A DNA stretch of 64,000 bases, taken from Rhodococcus sp. SMB37 (lineage in GTDB: Bacteria; Actinomycetota; Actinomycetes; Mycobacteriales; Mycobacteriaceae). Below the pieces are notes generated by a model. It searched no databases. It was not told the origin of the DNA and saw only the letters and a list, made by a program, of their open reading frames with translations. The stretch's first letter is position 1. Each line of letters begins with the position of its first letter. Shown piece after piece: positions 8,087-17,709 of the stretch. The stretch covers positions 248,001 to 312,000 of the forward strand of contig NZ_SLVY01000006.1 of assembly GCF_004345605.1 (NCBI RefSeq), written 5' to 3'. The position numbers were made by a program, and so were the translations under genes.

Positions 8087-9289
8087 TCAGAGAACTGCTC
8101 CGCTGATCTTGTACTCGAGGATCTCCTCCATCGTCAAACCGAGTTCCTGCAGAACCTCATCGGTATGCTCACCATGGTCCGGCGCTCGCCGGACGTCGCC
8201 CGGCCGCTCGTTGAACTGCACCGGTGCAGACACCAGCTTGAAAGCAGTGCCGGCGGAGTCGTCGAGATCGGCAATATACGAGTTCGCTTCGACCTGGGGA
8301 TCGGTGACCACTTCGCGCGGGCGCTGAACCGGTGCCCACACTCCGTTGATGTCCTTGAGCGCAATCTTCCATTCTTCGAGAGTCTTCTTTGCGAAGCCGG
8401 AGCCGATTGCAGCCACGCATTCGACGTTGTTCTCGGCGCGTTTGGCGTGACTGTCGAAACGCGGATCCGTGATCAGCTCGGGGCTCTCGAGCACAGTCAT
8501 CAGTTCGGGCCAGAATCGATCCGATTCGAGCATCACGATGCTGATGTGGCGTCCATCCTTGGTCCCGTACGTGTTGACCAAGGGGTTCGCTGCCTGGTCG
8601 GGCGTCTTCTTTGGGTACCCATCCAGGTTGAACGCGTGCGCACCGGCGATCGTCGGACCCATTGCCCAGGCACCGAGCGCCAGCAACGAGCTGTCGACGA
8701 CCGTTGCCTCGCCGGTTCGCTCGCGGTGGAACAATGCGGATGAGATCGCGCCCGCGATAGTGAGCCCGCCGAGCACGTCTCCGAAGGCGGGGCCGGGCAT
8801 GTTGACTGGATATCCTAGTGACTCGGGGCTGACGTTGTCGGCCGCGCCGCTGCGTGACCAGAACGAGGACATGTCGTAGCCCCCACGCTCGGCTTCGGGG
8901 CCGGCCTGTCCGGCTGCCGAGCCGCGGACATAGATGATCTTGTCATTGTGGGCTCGGACATCCTCGACATCGATGCCGAGTTTCTTGCGCGCGGAGGGAC
9001 GGAAGTTCGTGAGGAAGACGTCCGCTGTTTCCACAAGTTTCATGAGCAGTTCGCGTCCTTCCTGGGATTTGAGATCCAGTGCGACACTGCGCTTACCACG
9101 ATTCGGAAGCTCGAACATGTGATTGACCGCGCCTGCGGGAATCAGGCCGGAAGTCACCAGGCCGCGCTGTGGATCGCCCGACTCGGGGTGCTCGATCTTG
9201 AGAACGTCGGCACCCCATTCGGTGAGGATGGCGCCAGCCACCGGGACGTACGTCCAAGCGGCCACCTCGACGACTCTGATTCCACTCAT
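8087..9289 (-). CDS. CaiB/BaiF (class III) CoA-transferase
   Basis: A 400-residue family III CoA-transferase. It opens with MSGIRVVEVAAWTYVPVAG, has LTEWGADVLKIEHPESGDP, and carries the catalytic Asp in PAFGDVLGGL. It moves CoA from a donor thioester to a carboxylic acid. Start set at 9289, where homology begins; upstream in-frame ATGs give an unrelated basic extension. It probably activates a carboxylate intermediate. It is transcribed leftward and separated from the exporter by a hairpin. A TGAC-type palindrome lies about 120 bases upstream. Confidence 0.85.
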   Translation of the reverse strand: MSGIRVVEVAAWTYVPVAGAILTEWGADVLKIEHPESGDPQRGLVTSGLIPAGAVNHMFELPNRGKRSVALDLKSQEGRELLMKLVETADVFLTNFRPSARKKLGIDVEDVRAHNDKIIYVRGSAAGQAGPEAERGGYDMSSFWSRSGAADNVSPESLGYPVNMPGPAFGDVLGGLTIAGAISSALFHRERTGEATVVDSSLLALGAWAMGPTIAGAHAFNLDGYPKKTPDQAANPLVNTYGTKDGRHISIVMLESDRFWPELMTVLESPELITDPRFDSHAKRAENNVECVAAIGSGFAKKTLEEWKIALKDINGVWAPVQRPREVVTDPQVEANSYIADLDDSAGTAFKLVSAPVQFNERPGDVRRAPDHGEHTDEVLQELGLTMEEILEYKISGAVL

Positions 9290-9410
9290 CACACCGACCA
9301 CGACGTGGGTCCTTTCTGGGGTTCGACTGTCATGGTGCGGGCGCGGGTGCGGGATCGATTGATCCGGCCGGCGTTCCTTCACCATGAAAAAGAAGAGGGG
9401 CTCTGAAATC

Positions 9411-9424
9411 TGACTCAGTGTACA
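9411..9424. promoter_or_regulatory. Candidate operator upstream of the CoA-transferase
   Basis: TGACTCAGTGTACA. On the gene strand it reads TGTACACTGAGTCA followed by GATT, nearly the same as the site at 57001-57014. A -10-like TCAGAT overlaps it. The spacer is one base shorter than in other family members. Confidence 0.4.
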
Positions 9425-9571
9425 TAAAATTATTGCAGGTGTGTGGTGGCTATCACAAGCCCCCTTGGCGCCTGCCGTTGCAGCTCTCCGTGGGAGCTTC
9501 AGTAGGTCACCCCCGGCGGCGCGGGAGATTTCCGCCCGCAAGCCTCACGTTCCCTTCGGTGTTTACCGAAC

Positions 9572-9588
9572 ATCACTGTCAGAGTGAT
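9572..9588. promoter_or_regulatory. Palindrome ATCAC-T-GTCAG-A-GTGAT
   Basis: A perfect 6-bp inverted repeat with a 5-base centre, ATCACTGTCAGAGTGAT. It lies in the 727-base gap and shares the ATCAC/GTGAT half-sites of the operator at 31446-31459 but in inverted order. Function inferred only from symmetry. Confidence 0.3.
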
Positions 9589-9933
9589 CCGTGATCTTCT
9601 GCTCGATGCGGCCCTCGGGCCGTGCCTTGTGCGGAACTGCAGCGCTTCCCGCAATTGGTGAGGTGCCTGCCTTGGCGAAGGCTTCCTGTCGACTCGGCAT
9701 GGGAAGGCGCAAAGCAGTGAGCGGATCGCACTTTATGCAGGTTGAGATGCTTGAGCGGCGATATCCGAAGTGGTCGGTCGTGTCGCGCATTCCATCGAAG
9801 GACGCTACGTTTCGTCCGGATGGTCCGGTTGGTGCGCGTCTGGATTCGCTGTGCGCGCCATGCCTCGGGGCTGGCCGGTTCGGATATTGGGTATTTCGTG
9901 ACACCACCATCAGATGTTAGTGTTCCGGCAAGC

Positions 9934-9947
9934 GTGACCCGTATCAC
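9934..9947 (+). promoter_or_regulatory. Candidate GTGAY-N4-ATCAC operator
   Basis: GTGACCCGTATCAC lies 70 bases upstream of the DUF35-thiolase operon. It differs by one arm base from the sites at 17587-17600 and 31446-31459. Confidence 0.4.
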
Positions 9948-10016
9948 TGCTTGCGGCGGCGCGGAACGAAACTTTCAGGCGAGCCGATCGCACCGTGACG
10001 TTCTTGGAGGAGCTCA

Positions 10017-10430
10017 ATGTCCACAACAGCGGGACGGATCCTGCCGGAGGTCACCGCGGAGTCGCGGGACTTCTGGACCGGGGGATTCGACAACGAATTG
10101 CGCATCTATCGATGCCGTTCATGTAGTGGGTGGATCCATCCGCCGGTCGGGGCCTGCTGGCGGTGCCGGAGTCGGGACGTCGGTCCCGACGTCGTCTCGG
10201 GCCGGGCAACAGTTGCGGCCTTCACCGTGAACCATCACCCTTGGTTCCCCGCATTTCCGCCACCGTATGTCATTGCGGCAGTCGAACTCGAAGAGCAGCC
10301 GGATGTGCGTTTGACCACGTGCCTCGTCGACGTCGAGGTCGACGACGTCGAGGTCGGCATGCAGGTCGAGGTCGTATTCGAGAAGCATGACGACGTAGCT
10401 CTTCCCTACTTCAGGCCGGTGACCGCATGA
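10017..10430 (+). CDS. DUF35 (rubredoxin-like Zn ribbon plus OB-fold) acyl-CoA-binding protein
   Basis: A 137-residue DUF35 protein. Four cysteines (C33, C36, C47, C50, in CRSC and CWRC) form the N-terminal zinc ribbon, and an OB-fold follows (AAFTVNHHPWFP, YVIAAVELEE). In steroid side-chain degradation such domains bind the thiolase-like aldolase Ltp2 and are needed for its activity. Its stop overlaps the start of the thiolase-like gene by four bases, so I infer a stable DUF35-thiolase complex. GGAGG precedes the ATG. Confidence 0.85.
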   Translation: MSTTAGRILPEVTAESRDFWTGGFDNELRIYRCRSCSGWIHPPVGACWRCRSRDVGPDVVSGRATVAAFTVNHHPWFPAFPPPYVIAAVELEEQPDVRLTTCLVDVEVDDVEVGMQVEVVFEKHDDVALPYFRPVTA

Positions 10431-11611
10431 CCTTCGTTGACGACCGTGCTGTGATCACTGGTGTAGGACAGTCTCAGATCGGCCGACGGATCGGCCGTAC
10501 GGGGATCGATCTCGCCCTCGAAGCTGCTGAGCGTGCGGTTGCTCATGCAGGCCTGTCGTTCGACGACATCGACGGCGTCGCAAGTTATCCCGGACCCGTG
10601 CACGCGGAAGGCGGGTTCGTCGGCGCCACCACCCACGACGTTCGCGACGCCTTCGGGTTGAAGACCCGTTGGCACGTCAGCGGTGTGGAAACCTCCGGCC
10701 AGGCCGGAACTCTCCTGGACGCGGCCGCAGCCGTTGCCACCGGCCGCGCAACCCATGTGCTGTGCTTCCGCTCGGTATGGGAAGCGACCGCGCAGGCCTC
10801 GGGCCGCGCCGCCGCCCTGACCTCCAAGTCGACTCGTGCCGGAGGCCACGCGGAGTTCCGTCTGCCGTTCGGCGCGGCATCGCCGGCGAACTGGATCGGT
10901 ATGTATGCCCAGCGCTACATGCACGATTACGGCTTGACGCGTGAGCAGGTCGGTAAGCTCGTCATCAATGCCCGACGGAACGCGGGTCTCAATCCCGATG
11001 CGATCTACCGGGATGCGATGACAATGGACGACTACCTCGGCGCACGTCTCGTGTCGTGGCCGCTCGGACTGTACGACTGTGACGTGCCGTGTGACGGCGC
11101 GACCGCGATCGTTGTGTCGCGGAAGGAAGCGGCCACCGGCTTGGCGAACACTCCGCTTCACATCGAGGCCGCGGGATCGGCGCTATATCAACGGCACACG
11201 TGGGATCAGCGGCAAGATCTGACCACTATGGCCGCGCATGATGTCGCCACCGAGATGTGGTCCACCACGTCGCTCACCCCGAAAGACGTAGACTTCGCGA
11301 CGCTCTACGACGGATTCAGCTACCTGTGCACTCAATGGATCGAGGCACTCGGGTTCTGCGAACACGGCAAGGTCGGGCAGTTCCTGGACAACGACGACTA
11401 TTACCGCCTGGAAGGCGAACTGCCGATCAACCCGCACGGTGGTCAGCTTTCCGCCGGACGTCTCCACGGGTACGGATTCCTTCACGAAGCCTGTGTACAG
11501 CTATGGGGTGAAGCCGGCGATCGCCAGATTCCCAAAGACGTCGAGATTGCCGCAGTCGGCATCGGTGGGGGCCCGGAAGCCGGATGCATACTGCTTCGCC
11601 GCGAGGCGTGA
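10427..11611 (+). CDS. Thiolase-superfamily protein without the nucleophilic Cys (possible aldolase)
   Basis: A 394-residue thiolase-fold protein of the lipid-transfer/SCP-x-like branch. The position of the nucleophilic cysteine reads VETSG (about residues 87-91), so ordinary Claisen chemistry is unlikely. LYDGFSY keeps the Tyr that replaces the thiolase His in retro-aldolases such as Ltp2. The later motif is NPHGGQLSAGRLHG, however, lacking the second Tyr found in the Ltp2-like gene at 45722 (EAYIHG). It probably works with the coupled DUF35 protein in C-C cleavage of a beta-hydroxyacyl-CoA. That role is inferred. Confidence 0.75.
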   Translation: MTFVDDRAVITGVGQSQIGRRIGRTGIDLALEAAERAVAHAGLSFDDIDGVASYPGPVHAEGGFVGATTHDVRDAFGLKTRWHVSGVETSGQAGTLLDAAAAVATGRATHVLCFRSVWEATAQASGRAAALTSKSTRAGGHAEFRLPFGAASPANWIGMYAQRYMHDYGLTREQVGKLVINARRNAGLNPDAIYRDAMTMDDYLGARLVSWPLGLYDCDVPCDGATAIVVSRKEAATGLANTPLHIEAAGSALYQRHTWDQRQDLTTMAAHDVATEMWSTTSLTPKDVDFATLYDGFSYLCTQWIEALGFCEHGKVGQFLDNDDYYRLEGELPINPHGGQLSAGRLHGYGFLHEACVQLWGEAGDRQIPKDVEIAAVGIGGGPEAGCILLRREA

Positions 11612-11667
11612 CGAAGACGAAGACAATTTTCGCGCCCCGGCGCATCGCTCTACTCAGGAGACCGGAA

Positions 11668-12577
11668 ATGTCGATATCCGAACCAATCCCCGCAGGTGCG
11701 ATACCACCGCCGCCGGTTGCGGTGAAGGAACCGCGCGGCAAGCGTTTCCGAGGGGGCCGCAAGTGGCGTGCGCTTCGTACGAATCGGGCTGCGATGGTGT
11801 CGCTGGCCTTCCTGGTTCTACTGGTCCTCGTAGCGGTCTTCGGTTCACTACTGATGACGCACGACCCCAACGCGCAGGCTCTGGGAGATCGGTTGCAGGG
11901 CCCTACCGGAGAACACTGGCTCGGCACCGACGGCTACGGGCGGGACGTATACAGCCGCCTGATCGATGCAACGCAGGTCGTGGTCCTGGCTATTGTGCAG
12001 GCGATGGCGCTCGCTGCCGTTGTCGGCATTCCGCTGGGTTTGCTGGCAGGGTTGGTCGGTGGGCCGGTCGATGCGGTTCTCAGCCGCATTGCGGAGGCCC
12101 TGCTCGCACTGCCTCCGTTGATCCTGGCGTTAGCGGTCGTCGGTGTGCTCGGGCCCGGCTTGACCAACGCGATGATCGCGGTCGGTATGCTCCTCGCACC
12201 CCGACTGTTCCGAATCTCTCGATCCGAAGCGCAAGCGGTGAGCGGAGAGTCCTATATCGAGGCATGCCGAAGCGTGGGGTGCTCGAACTTCCGGCTCCTC
12301 TGGCGACATGTACTGCCGAATGCCAGTTCCGCGCTGATGATTCAGGTAACCTTCGGCGCCGGTATCATCATCATCGTCGAAGCGAGCCTGAGCTTCCTAG
12401 GACTGGGCGTCGAGTCTCCGCAGGCCAGCTGGGGTTCCATGCTGCAGGACGCATTCCAGAACGTCAGCGTCTCGCCGAGCTTCATGATCGTGCCCACAAT
12501 GGCGATCGTACTGACCGTCCTCGCGTTGTCGACCTTCGGCGACGGCATGCGAGACGCCTTCGAAGGACGTGGAGCCA

Positions 12578-12585
<8 letters not shown>
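11668..12585 (+). CDS. ABC importer permease, DppC/OppC type
   Basis: A 305-residue inner-membrane protein. A Pro-rich cytoplasmic N-terminus is followed by a first membrane segment near residues 42-64. The DppC-specific extracytoplasmic motif HWLGTDGYGRDVYSRL comes next, then five more hydrophobic segments and the EAA loop YIEACRSVGCSNFRLLWRHV, which contacts the ATPases. Start at 11668, preceded by CAGGAG. First gene of the order C-D-F-B. The importer takes up oligopeptide-like or other organic compounds. Here a catabolic substrate is more likely than peptide, but this is inferred from context. Confidence 0.85.
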
Positions 12586-13644
<1,059 letters not shown>

Positions 13645-13648
<4 letters not shown>

Positions 13649-14478
13649 ATCCGATCCTCGAAGTCGAGGGGCTGATGAAGTCCTTCGTCAAGAAACGCAA
13701 CATCTTCGGCTTGCCAGCGGAGCGGACGCATGCCGTCAAGGATATGTCGTTCACCTTGGAGAAGGGCCGCACCCGAGCCATTGTCGGTGAATCCGGCGCG
13801 GGCAAGTCCACCGTCGGACGCATGGTGTTGCGACTCGCTGTCCCCGACGAAGGATCGATACGCCTGTTCGGTGACAACATACTGGAAATTTCTGCAGCAC
13901 AAGCGCGGAAGCTCCGCCGTCGCGCAACCATGATCTTCCAGGACCCGTTCAACTCGCTCGATCCACGCATGTTGATCGGTGAGTCGGTTGCTGAGCCGCT
14001 GGTCCTGCACACCTCTCTCAACCGTGGTGAACGTGAGCAGAAAGTGGCAGAGTTGCTCGAACGCGTAGGTCTGCGTCAGGACCAGATCGAGAAGTATCCG
14101 CACGAGTTCTCCGGCGGCCAATTGCAACGAATCGCGATCGCGCGTGCGCTCGCAACCGAGCCCGAGCTCATTGTGTGCGACGAACCGGTCGCGGCCCTTG
14201 ATGTATCCATCCAGGCCCAGGTTCTGAACCTCCTGCAGGATCTTCAGTCGGAGCGCGAGATCAGCTATCTGTTCATCTCCCACGACCTCGCTCTGGTAAA
14301 GATGTTCGCTCACGACGTGACGGTGATGCGCCGTGGTGAGATTGTCGAATCAGGGCCTACTGAGCAGATTTTCGACGACCCCCGAGAGACATATACCAAG
14401 GAACTGTTGTCCGCGATGCCCGTCATGAATCCCCGTCGGCGAGCGACTCGCAAGGCGGTCGCCACGCCGAGTGCCTGA
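13645..14478 (+). CDS. ABC importer ATPase, DppF/OppF type
   Basis: A 277-residue ATPase. It has Walker A GESGAGKS, signature FSGGQLQRIAIARAL, Walker B LIVCDEPVAALDVS, and the switch His in ISHDLALV. The N-terminal insert FVKKRNIFGLPAERTHAVKD fits DppF/OppF proteins. Its start overlaps the stop of the DppD-type gene by four bases (ATGA). It is shorter than many OppF proteins and has no visible extra C-terminal domain. Confidence 0.9.
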
Positions 14479-14633
14479 GCCGACTGATCTACCTATGAGG
14501 CGTGGTGTGTCGGGCGCAAAACGAGCACTATCGAATCGAAACGAATGAAAGTGTCAACGGTGCACATCGTTGGTCTTGGTACGTCGGCAAAACCGGCGCC
14601 TGACATACCTTCCCAATCCCGAGGAGTCCGGTC

Positions 14634-15584
14634 GTGTTGAAACTCGTCGTCAGTCGAATCTTTGCAGCGATTCCGCTGCTCCTGCTTGTCGCATTTCTGT
14701 CATTCGTTCTACTCGAATTCGCGAACCGCGGGACCGACCCTGCCGCGCGTATCGCCGGCGAGGGTGCGAGCCCGGAGCAGATCGCAATGGTCCGGGAGAA
14801 CCTGAATCTCGATTCGCCCATGATCGTCCGTTACGTGGATTGGGTCTTGGATGCGGTGACCGGCGATCTCGGAACTTCGCTCTACAGTGGACAGGCCGTA
14901 ACAGACGCTCTGATGGAACGGATCTGGCCGACGGCATCCCTGGCGCTGTGGGCGATCGTGTTGACGATTGTCATCGGTATTCCGTTGGGGGTGTGGGCGG
15001 CGGTACGTCAGGGTTCGTTGGTGGACCGCTTCGTCACGACCCTGGCTTCCCTGTTGATGTCCGTGCCACCCTTCGTGCTGGGGTTGGTCCTGGTGATCAC
15101 GTTCGCGATCACCCGAGCATGGTTGCCCGCTACCGGATACGTGTCCTTGGCCGAAGGTGGATTCATTGAGTGGTCGCGTCATCTGATCCTCCCCGGACTT
15201 GCGTTGGCGGCGGTCTCGGCCGCTGAAATGGCCCGTCAGACCCGGGGATCGATCGTCGATACGCTGTCCAAGGACTATGTTCGGACGGCCCGAGCCAAGG
15301 GCTTGGGCGAACAGTCGGTGTTGTGGAAACACACCATGAAGAATTCTGCGGTGTCCATCGTGACCGTTCTCGGGCTGCAGATGGGGCGCATACTCGGTGG
15401 CGCCGTGACAGTCGAATTTGTCTTTGCGATCTCGGGACTGGGGATGCTTGGCTACACCGCTGTGATCCAGCGAGACCTGCCGATGGTGCAGGGTGTGGTG
15501 ATTGTGAGCGCGATTGTCGTGCTCGTCTGTAACTTGCTCGTCGATATGTCCTACGGATACTTGAATCCTAAGATTCGCACCTAG
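14634..15584 (+). CDS. ABC importer permease, DppB/OppB type
   Basis: A 316-residue membrane protein starting with GTG, preceded by GAGGAG. The first membrane segment is at the N-terminus (RIFAAIPLLLLVAFLSFVLL). The DppB motif LNLDSPMIVRYVDW and the box GDLGTSL follow, then further hydrophobic segments and the EAA loop DYVRTARAKGLGEQSVLWKH. It forms the channel with the DppC-type permease. A 155-base gap, in which I see no gene, separates it from the ATPase genes. Gene order permease C, ATPases, permease B is unusual but complete. Confidence 0.9.
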   Translation: MLKLVVSRIFAAIPLLLLVAFLSFVLLEFANRGTDPAARIAGEGASPEQIAMVRENLNLDSPMIVRYVDWVLDAVTGDLGTSLYSGQAVTDALMERIWPTASLALWAIVLTIVIGIPLGVWAAVRQGSLVDRFVTTLASLLMSVPPFVLGLVLVITFAITRAWLPATGYVSLAEGGFIEWSRHLILPGLALAAVSAAEMARQTRGSIVDTLSKDYVRTARAKGLGEQSVLWKHTMKNSAVSIVTVLGLQMGRILGGAVTVEFVFAISGLGMLGYTAVIQRDLPMVQGVVIVSAIVVLVCNLLVDMSYGYLNPKIRT

Positions 15585-15823
15585 TTCGGATCCGGGTCGC
15601 CGAGATCTTATCAGGTCCGTGCATTTCCGTATTCGACTCTTGACCGGGCACGGAGCAACGCTGTACCCGAGTTATTAATTGCGTTATTGATTCTGCGTAG
15701 TCTTTTCGCACCACCATCGTTGGGATGTGCGCGCGATCGGGTTGTCCGGTCGCTCGGGGACTCGTACCCTTGCCGCGCAATCGAAGTCCGACGCCCTGTT
15801 CATCGAAAGAGAGACCTGTGGAC

Positions 15824-17401
15824 ATGAGAATCCGAAATGGATTGTCTGCTAGGGCGAAAGCGCTTGTCGGCGCAGTCGCTTTGGCCGTGACAGTTACCGC
15901 CTGCGGTGGAAGTGGAGAGACCACTTCGACAGCATCGGCCGGCGACCTTGATCGCAATGCGACCCTGCGGATGGCATGGACGCTGGCTCCGGGCAACCTG
16001 GATCCACACCAATCCGGGAACTACCAAGTTGATTTCAACTATCTGTCTCCTGTGTACGACCGCTTGACCGTTGTGGTCGCGGGTCCCTCGGTGGAGCCGA
16101 TGCTGGCAGAGTCGTGGGAGTACTCGGCGGATGGTACTTCCGTCGACTTCACTCTGCGCACCGATGCGACCTTCCATGATGGCACTCCGGTGAATGCTGC
16201 TGCGGTGGTCAAGAGCCTGAGCAGAGCCCGTGATCCGCAGCAGGCCAAATCGGCCAACACCCTGGCGATGGTGACTGACGTTCAAGAAATCGATGATCGA
16301 ACTGTTCGGGTGGTGGCCAATCGCCCCGCAGTCGATCTGCCCGCAGTCCTGTCCAGTACCACGGCCGCGATCATCAATCCTGTCGCATTGGACAATGAGG
16401 TCGATCTTTCGGTCGAGATGGCGGGTTCGGGTCCGTATGTCCCGGAACAGATCCGGCGCGGCGACCGTATCGTCTACAAACGCTACGACGGATACTGGGA
16501 TCCGGAAGCGCAGAAAGCCGCAACGCTGGAGATTATCGGCATCGGTGACGACAACGCGCGTCTGAATGCGTTCCGGAGTGGTCAGATCGATGTGATGCTC
16601 GCCAAGGCGGGCCAGACCGACGACCTGCAACCGCTGATCTCGCAGTCCCAGTACGACATGTACGCGTACCCGGTCTCGCAATTTTATGCGGTCCAGCTCG
16701 ACATCGGTCAGCCGGAACTGCAGGATCCGAAGGTTCGACGGGCGCTGAACTTTGCGATCGACCGCGAGGGCATCAACGCCGGACTGTTGAACGGCCAATG
16801 CGCTCCGGTCTACCAGCCGATTCCGGAAGGCGTGGACGGTCACAACGGGTCGTTGGGCGAGGCATACGCCTACGATCCGACGGAGGCTCGTCGACTGCTC
16901 GAGGAGGCAGGCGCAGACGACATCACCCTCCGGTTGATCACGGTGGCGGGTCTGTCGCCGCAGCAGGAGATGGCCACGGCTATCCAGGCACAGCTCGCGG
17001 AGGTTGGGGCGAAGGTTGAGATCGTGCCCCTGCCGACCGCCGACGCACAGCTTCGCATGGGCGAGGGCGGTTACGCGCTCCTCAACCCGCGGTTGGCGTA
17101 TCCCACGCCGGCTCAGACTCTTCAGACGAACTACCTGACGGAACTGCGTTTCCCGACACCGCCGTCGCAGGAGTTCCAGGATGCCGTCGTCAAGTCGTTC
17201 GATCCGAATATCAGCGATGCCGAGCGGACCGAGCTGTATTCCACGGCCTCCACCATCGCCTCCGAAGACGCCTACGATCTGTTCGTGTGTGGTGTCCCGA
17301 CTCAGGTGGCCTTCACGAATAAGGTCGTCGGAGTGGAGGAGGGCGGGCAGGCCGACTTCGTCGGCATCGTCGATCCCCGTTATATGGGAATCGCTTCCTG
17401 A
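15824..17401 (+). CDS. ABC importer substrate-binding lipoprotein, family 5 (paralogue 1)
   Basis: A 525-residue periplasm-side solute-binding protein. The signal peptide MRIRNGLSARAKALVGA ends in the lipobox VTAC, so Cys is lipidated. The mature part has the family-5 pattern NLDPHQSGNYQVDFNYLSPVYDRL, later RRALNFAIDREGI and the C-terminal LFVCGVP segment. It delivers substrate to the adjacent Dpp-type permease. The 239 bases upstream contain an AT-rich GAGTTATTAATTGCGTTATTG stretch but no clear gene. It is very similar to the next gene, with a shared tract of about 256 bases that is almost identical. Confidence 0.9.
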   Translation: MRIRNGLSARAKALVGAVALAVTVTACGGSGETTSTASAGDLDRNATLRMAWTLAPGNLDPHQSGNYQVDFNYLSPVYDRLTVVVAGPSVEPMLAESWEYSADGTSVDFTLRTDATFHDGTPVNAAAVVKSLSRARDPQQAKSANTLAMVTDVQEIDDRTVRVVANRPAVDLPAVLSSTTAAIINPVALDNEVDLSVEMAGSGPYVPEQIRRGDRIVYKRYDGYWDPEAQKAATLEIIGIGDDNARLNAFRSGQIDVMLAKAGQTDDLQPLISQSQYDMYAYPVSQFYAVQLDIGQPELQDPKVRRALNFAIDREGINAGLLNGQCAPVYQPIPEGVDGHNGSLGEAYAYDPTEARRLLEEAGADDITLRLITVAGLSPQQEMATAIQAQLAEVGAKVEIVPLPTADAQLRMGEGGYALLNPRLAYPTPAQTLQTNYLTELRFPTPPSQEFQDAVVKSFDPNISDAERTELYSTASTIASEDAYDLFVCGVPTQVAFTNKVVGVEEGGQADFVGIVDPRYMGIAS

Positions 17402-17414
17402 CCGAGAATTGACG

Positions 17415-17448
17415 GGGACCCGGATGCGTACGGGCGCGGCCGGGTCCC
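17415..17448 (+). terminator. Candidate terminator after binding protein 1
   Basis: GGGACCCGG (17415-17423) and CCGGGTCCC (17440-17448) form a perfect 9-bp stem with a 16-base loop. Confidence 0.45.
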
Positions 17449-17550
17449 AGCTTCTGTCTAGAGATCTCGATCATCGGATGGGTGCATCGGTGATCTGCGG
17501 GTTGTCGAGTCGCGAGACTGGGAGCGCGGCAAGCACCCGGTCGGAATGGC

Positions 17551-17578
17551 TTGTCGTGAGTAATTACATTACTAGTCT
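17551..17578 (+). promoter_or_regulatory. Promoter P1 of binding protein 2 with GAGTAAT palindrome
   Basis: TTGTCG (17551-17556), 16 bases, TAGTCT (17573-17578). GAGTAATTACATTACT (17558-17573) occupies the spacer. The same motif is found at 23719-23735 and 59241-59255. Confidence 0.5.
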
Positions 17579-17606
17579 TGCGTCATGTGATTGTGATCAC
17601 TAATGT
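17578..17606 (+). promoter_or_regulatory. Promoter P2 of binding protein 2 with GTGAT-N4-ATCAC operator
   Basis: TTGCGT (17578-17583), 17 bases, TAATGT (17601-17606). GTGATTGTGATCAC (17587-17600) abuts the -10 box, exactly as GTGATGACGATCAC does at the amidohydrolase promoter. P1 and P2 are back to back, so two regulators may act here. Confidence 0.5.
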
Positions 17607-17709
17607 TGTTGCAGCGCGGTCGATCGGGTCCTTCAGCAGAGCTGGGACTCTGCATCCTGGGATAGCGCTTCTCGACACCACCCAGTTCGCCGAGAGAGAG
17701 ACGTGTGGA

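Larger units (their letters stand above)
9290..10016. other. Long intergenic region with several palindromes, no convincing gene
   Basis: These 727 bases hold only short overlapping frames on both strands with no recognisable protein. What I see are regulatory-looking sequences: TGACTCAGTGTACA (9411-9424), ATCACTGTCAGAGTGAT (9572-9588, perfect 6-bp arms), GTGACACCACCATCAGAT (9898-9915, weak) and GTGACCCGTATCAC (9934-9947). They fit control of the divergent CoA-transferase and DUF35-thiolase operons. A small RNA cannot be excluded. Confidence 0.5.

Noticed and set aside
9563-9947. Overlapping frames of about 110-120 codons on both strands
   Set aside because: No ribosome site or family resemblance, and they overlap each other and several palindromes, so they are more likely regulatory DNA.
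15661-15700. AT-rich GAGTTATTAATTGCGTTATTG as a member of the GAGTAAT operator class
   Set aside because: Only one half-site is similar and the symmetry is broken. I could not place convincing -35 and -10 boxes around it.
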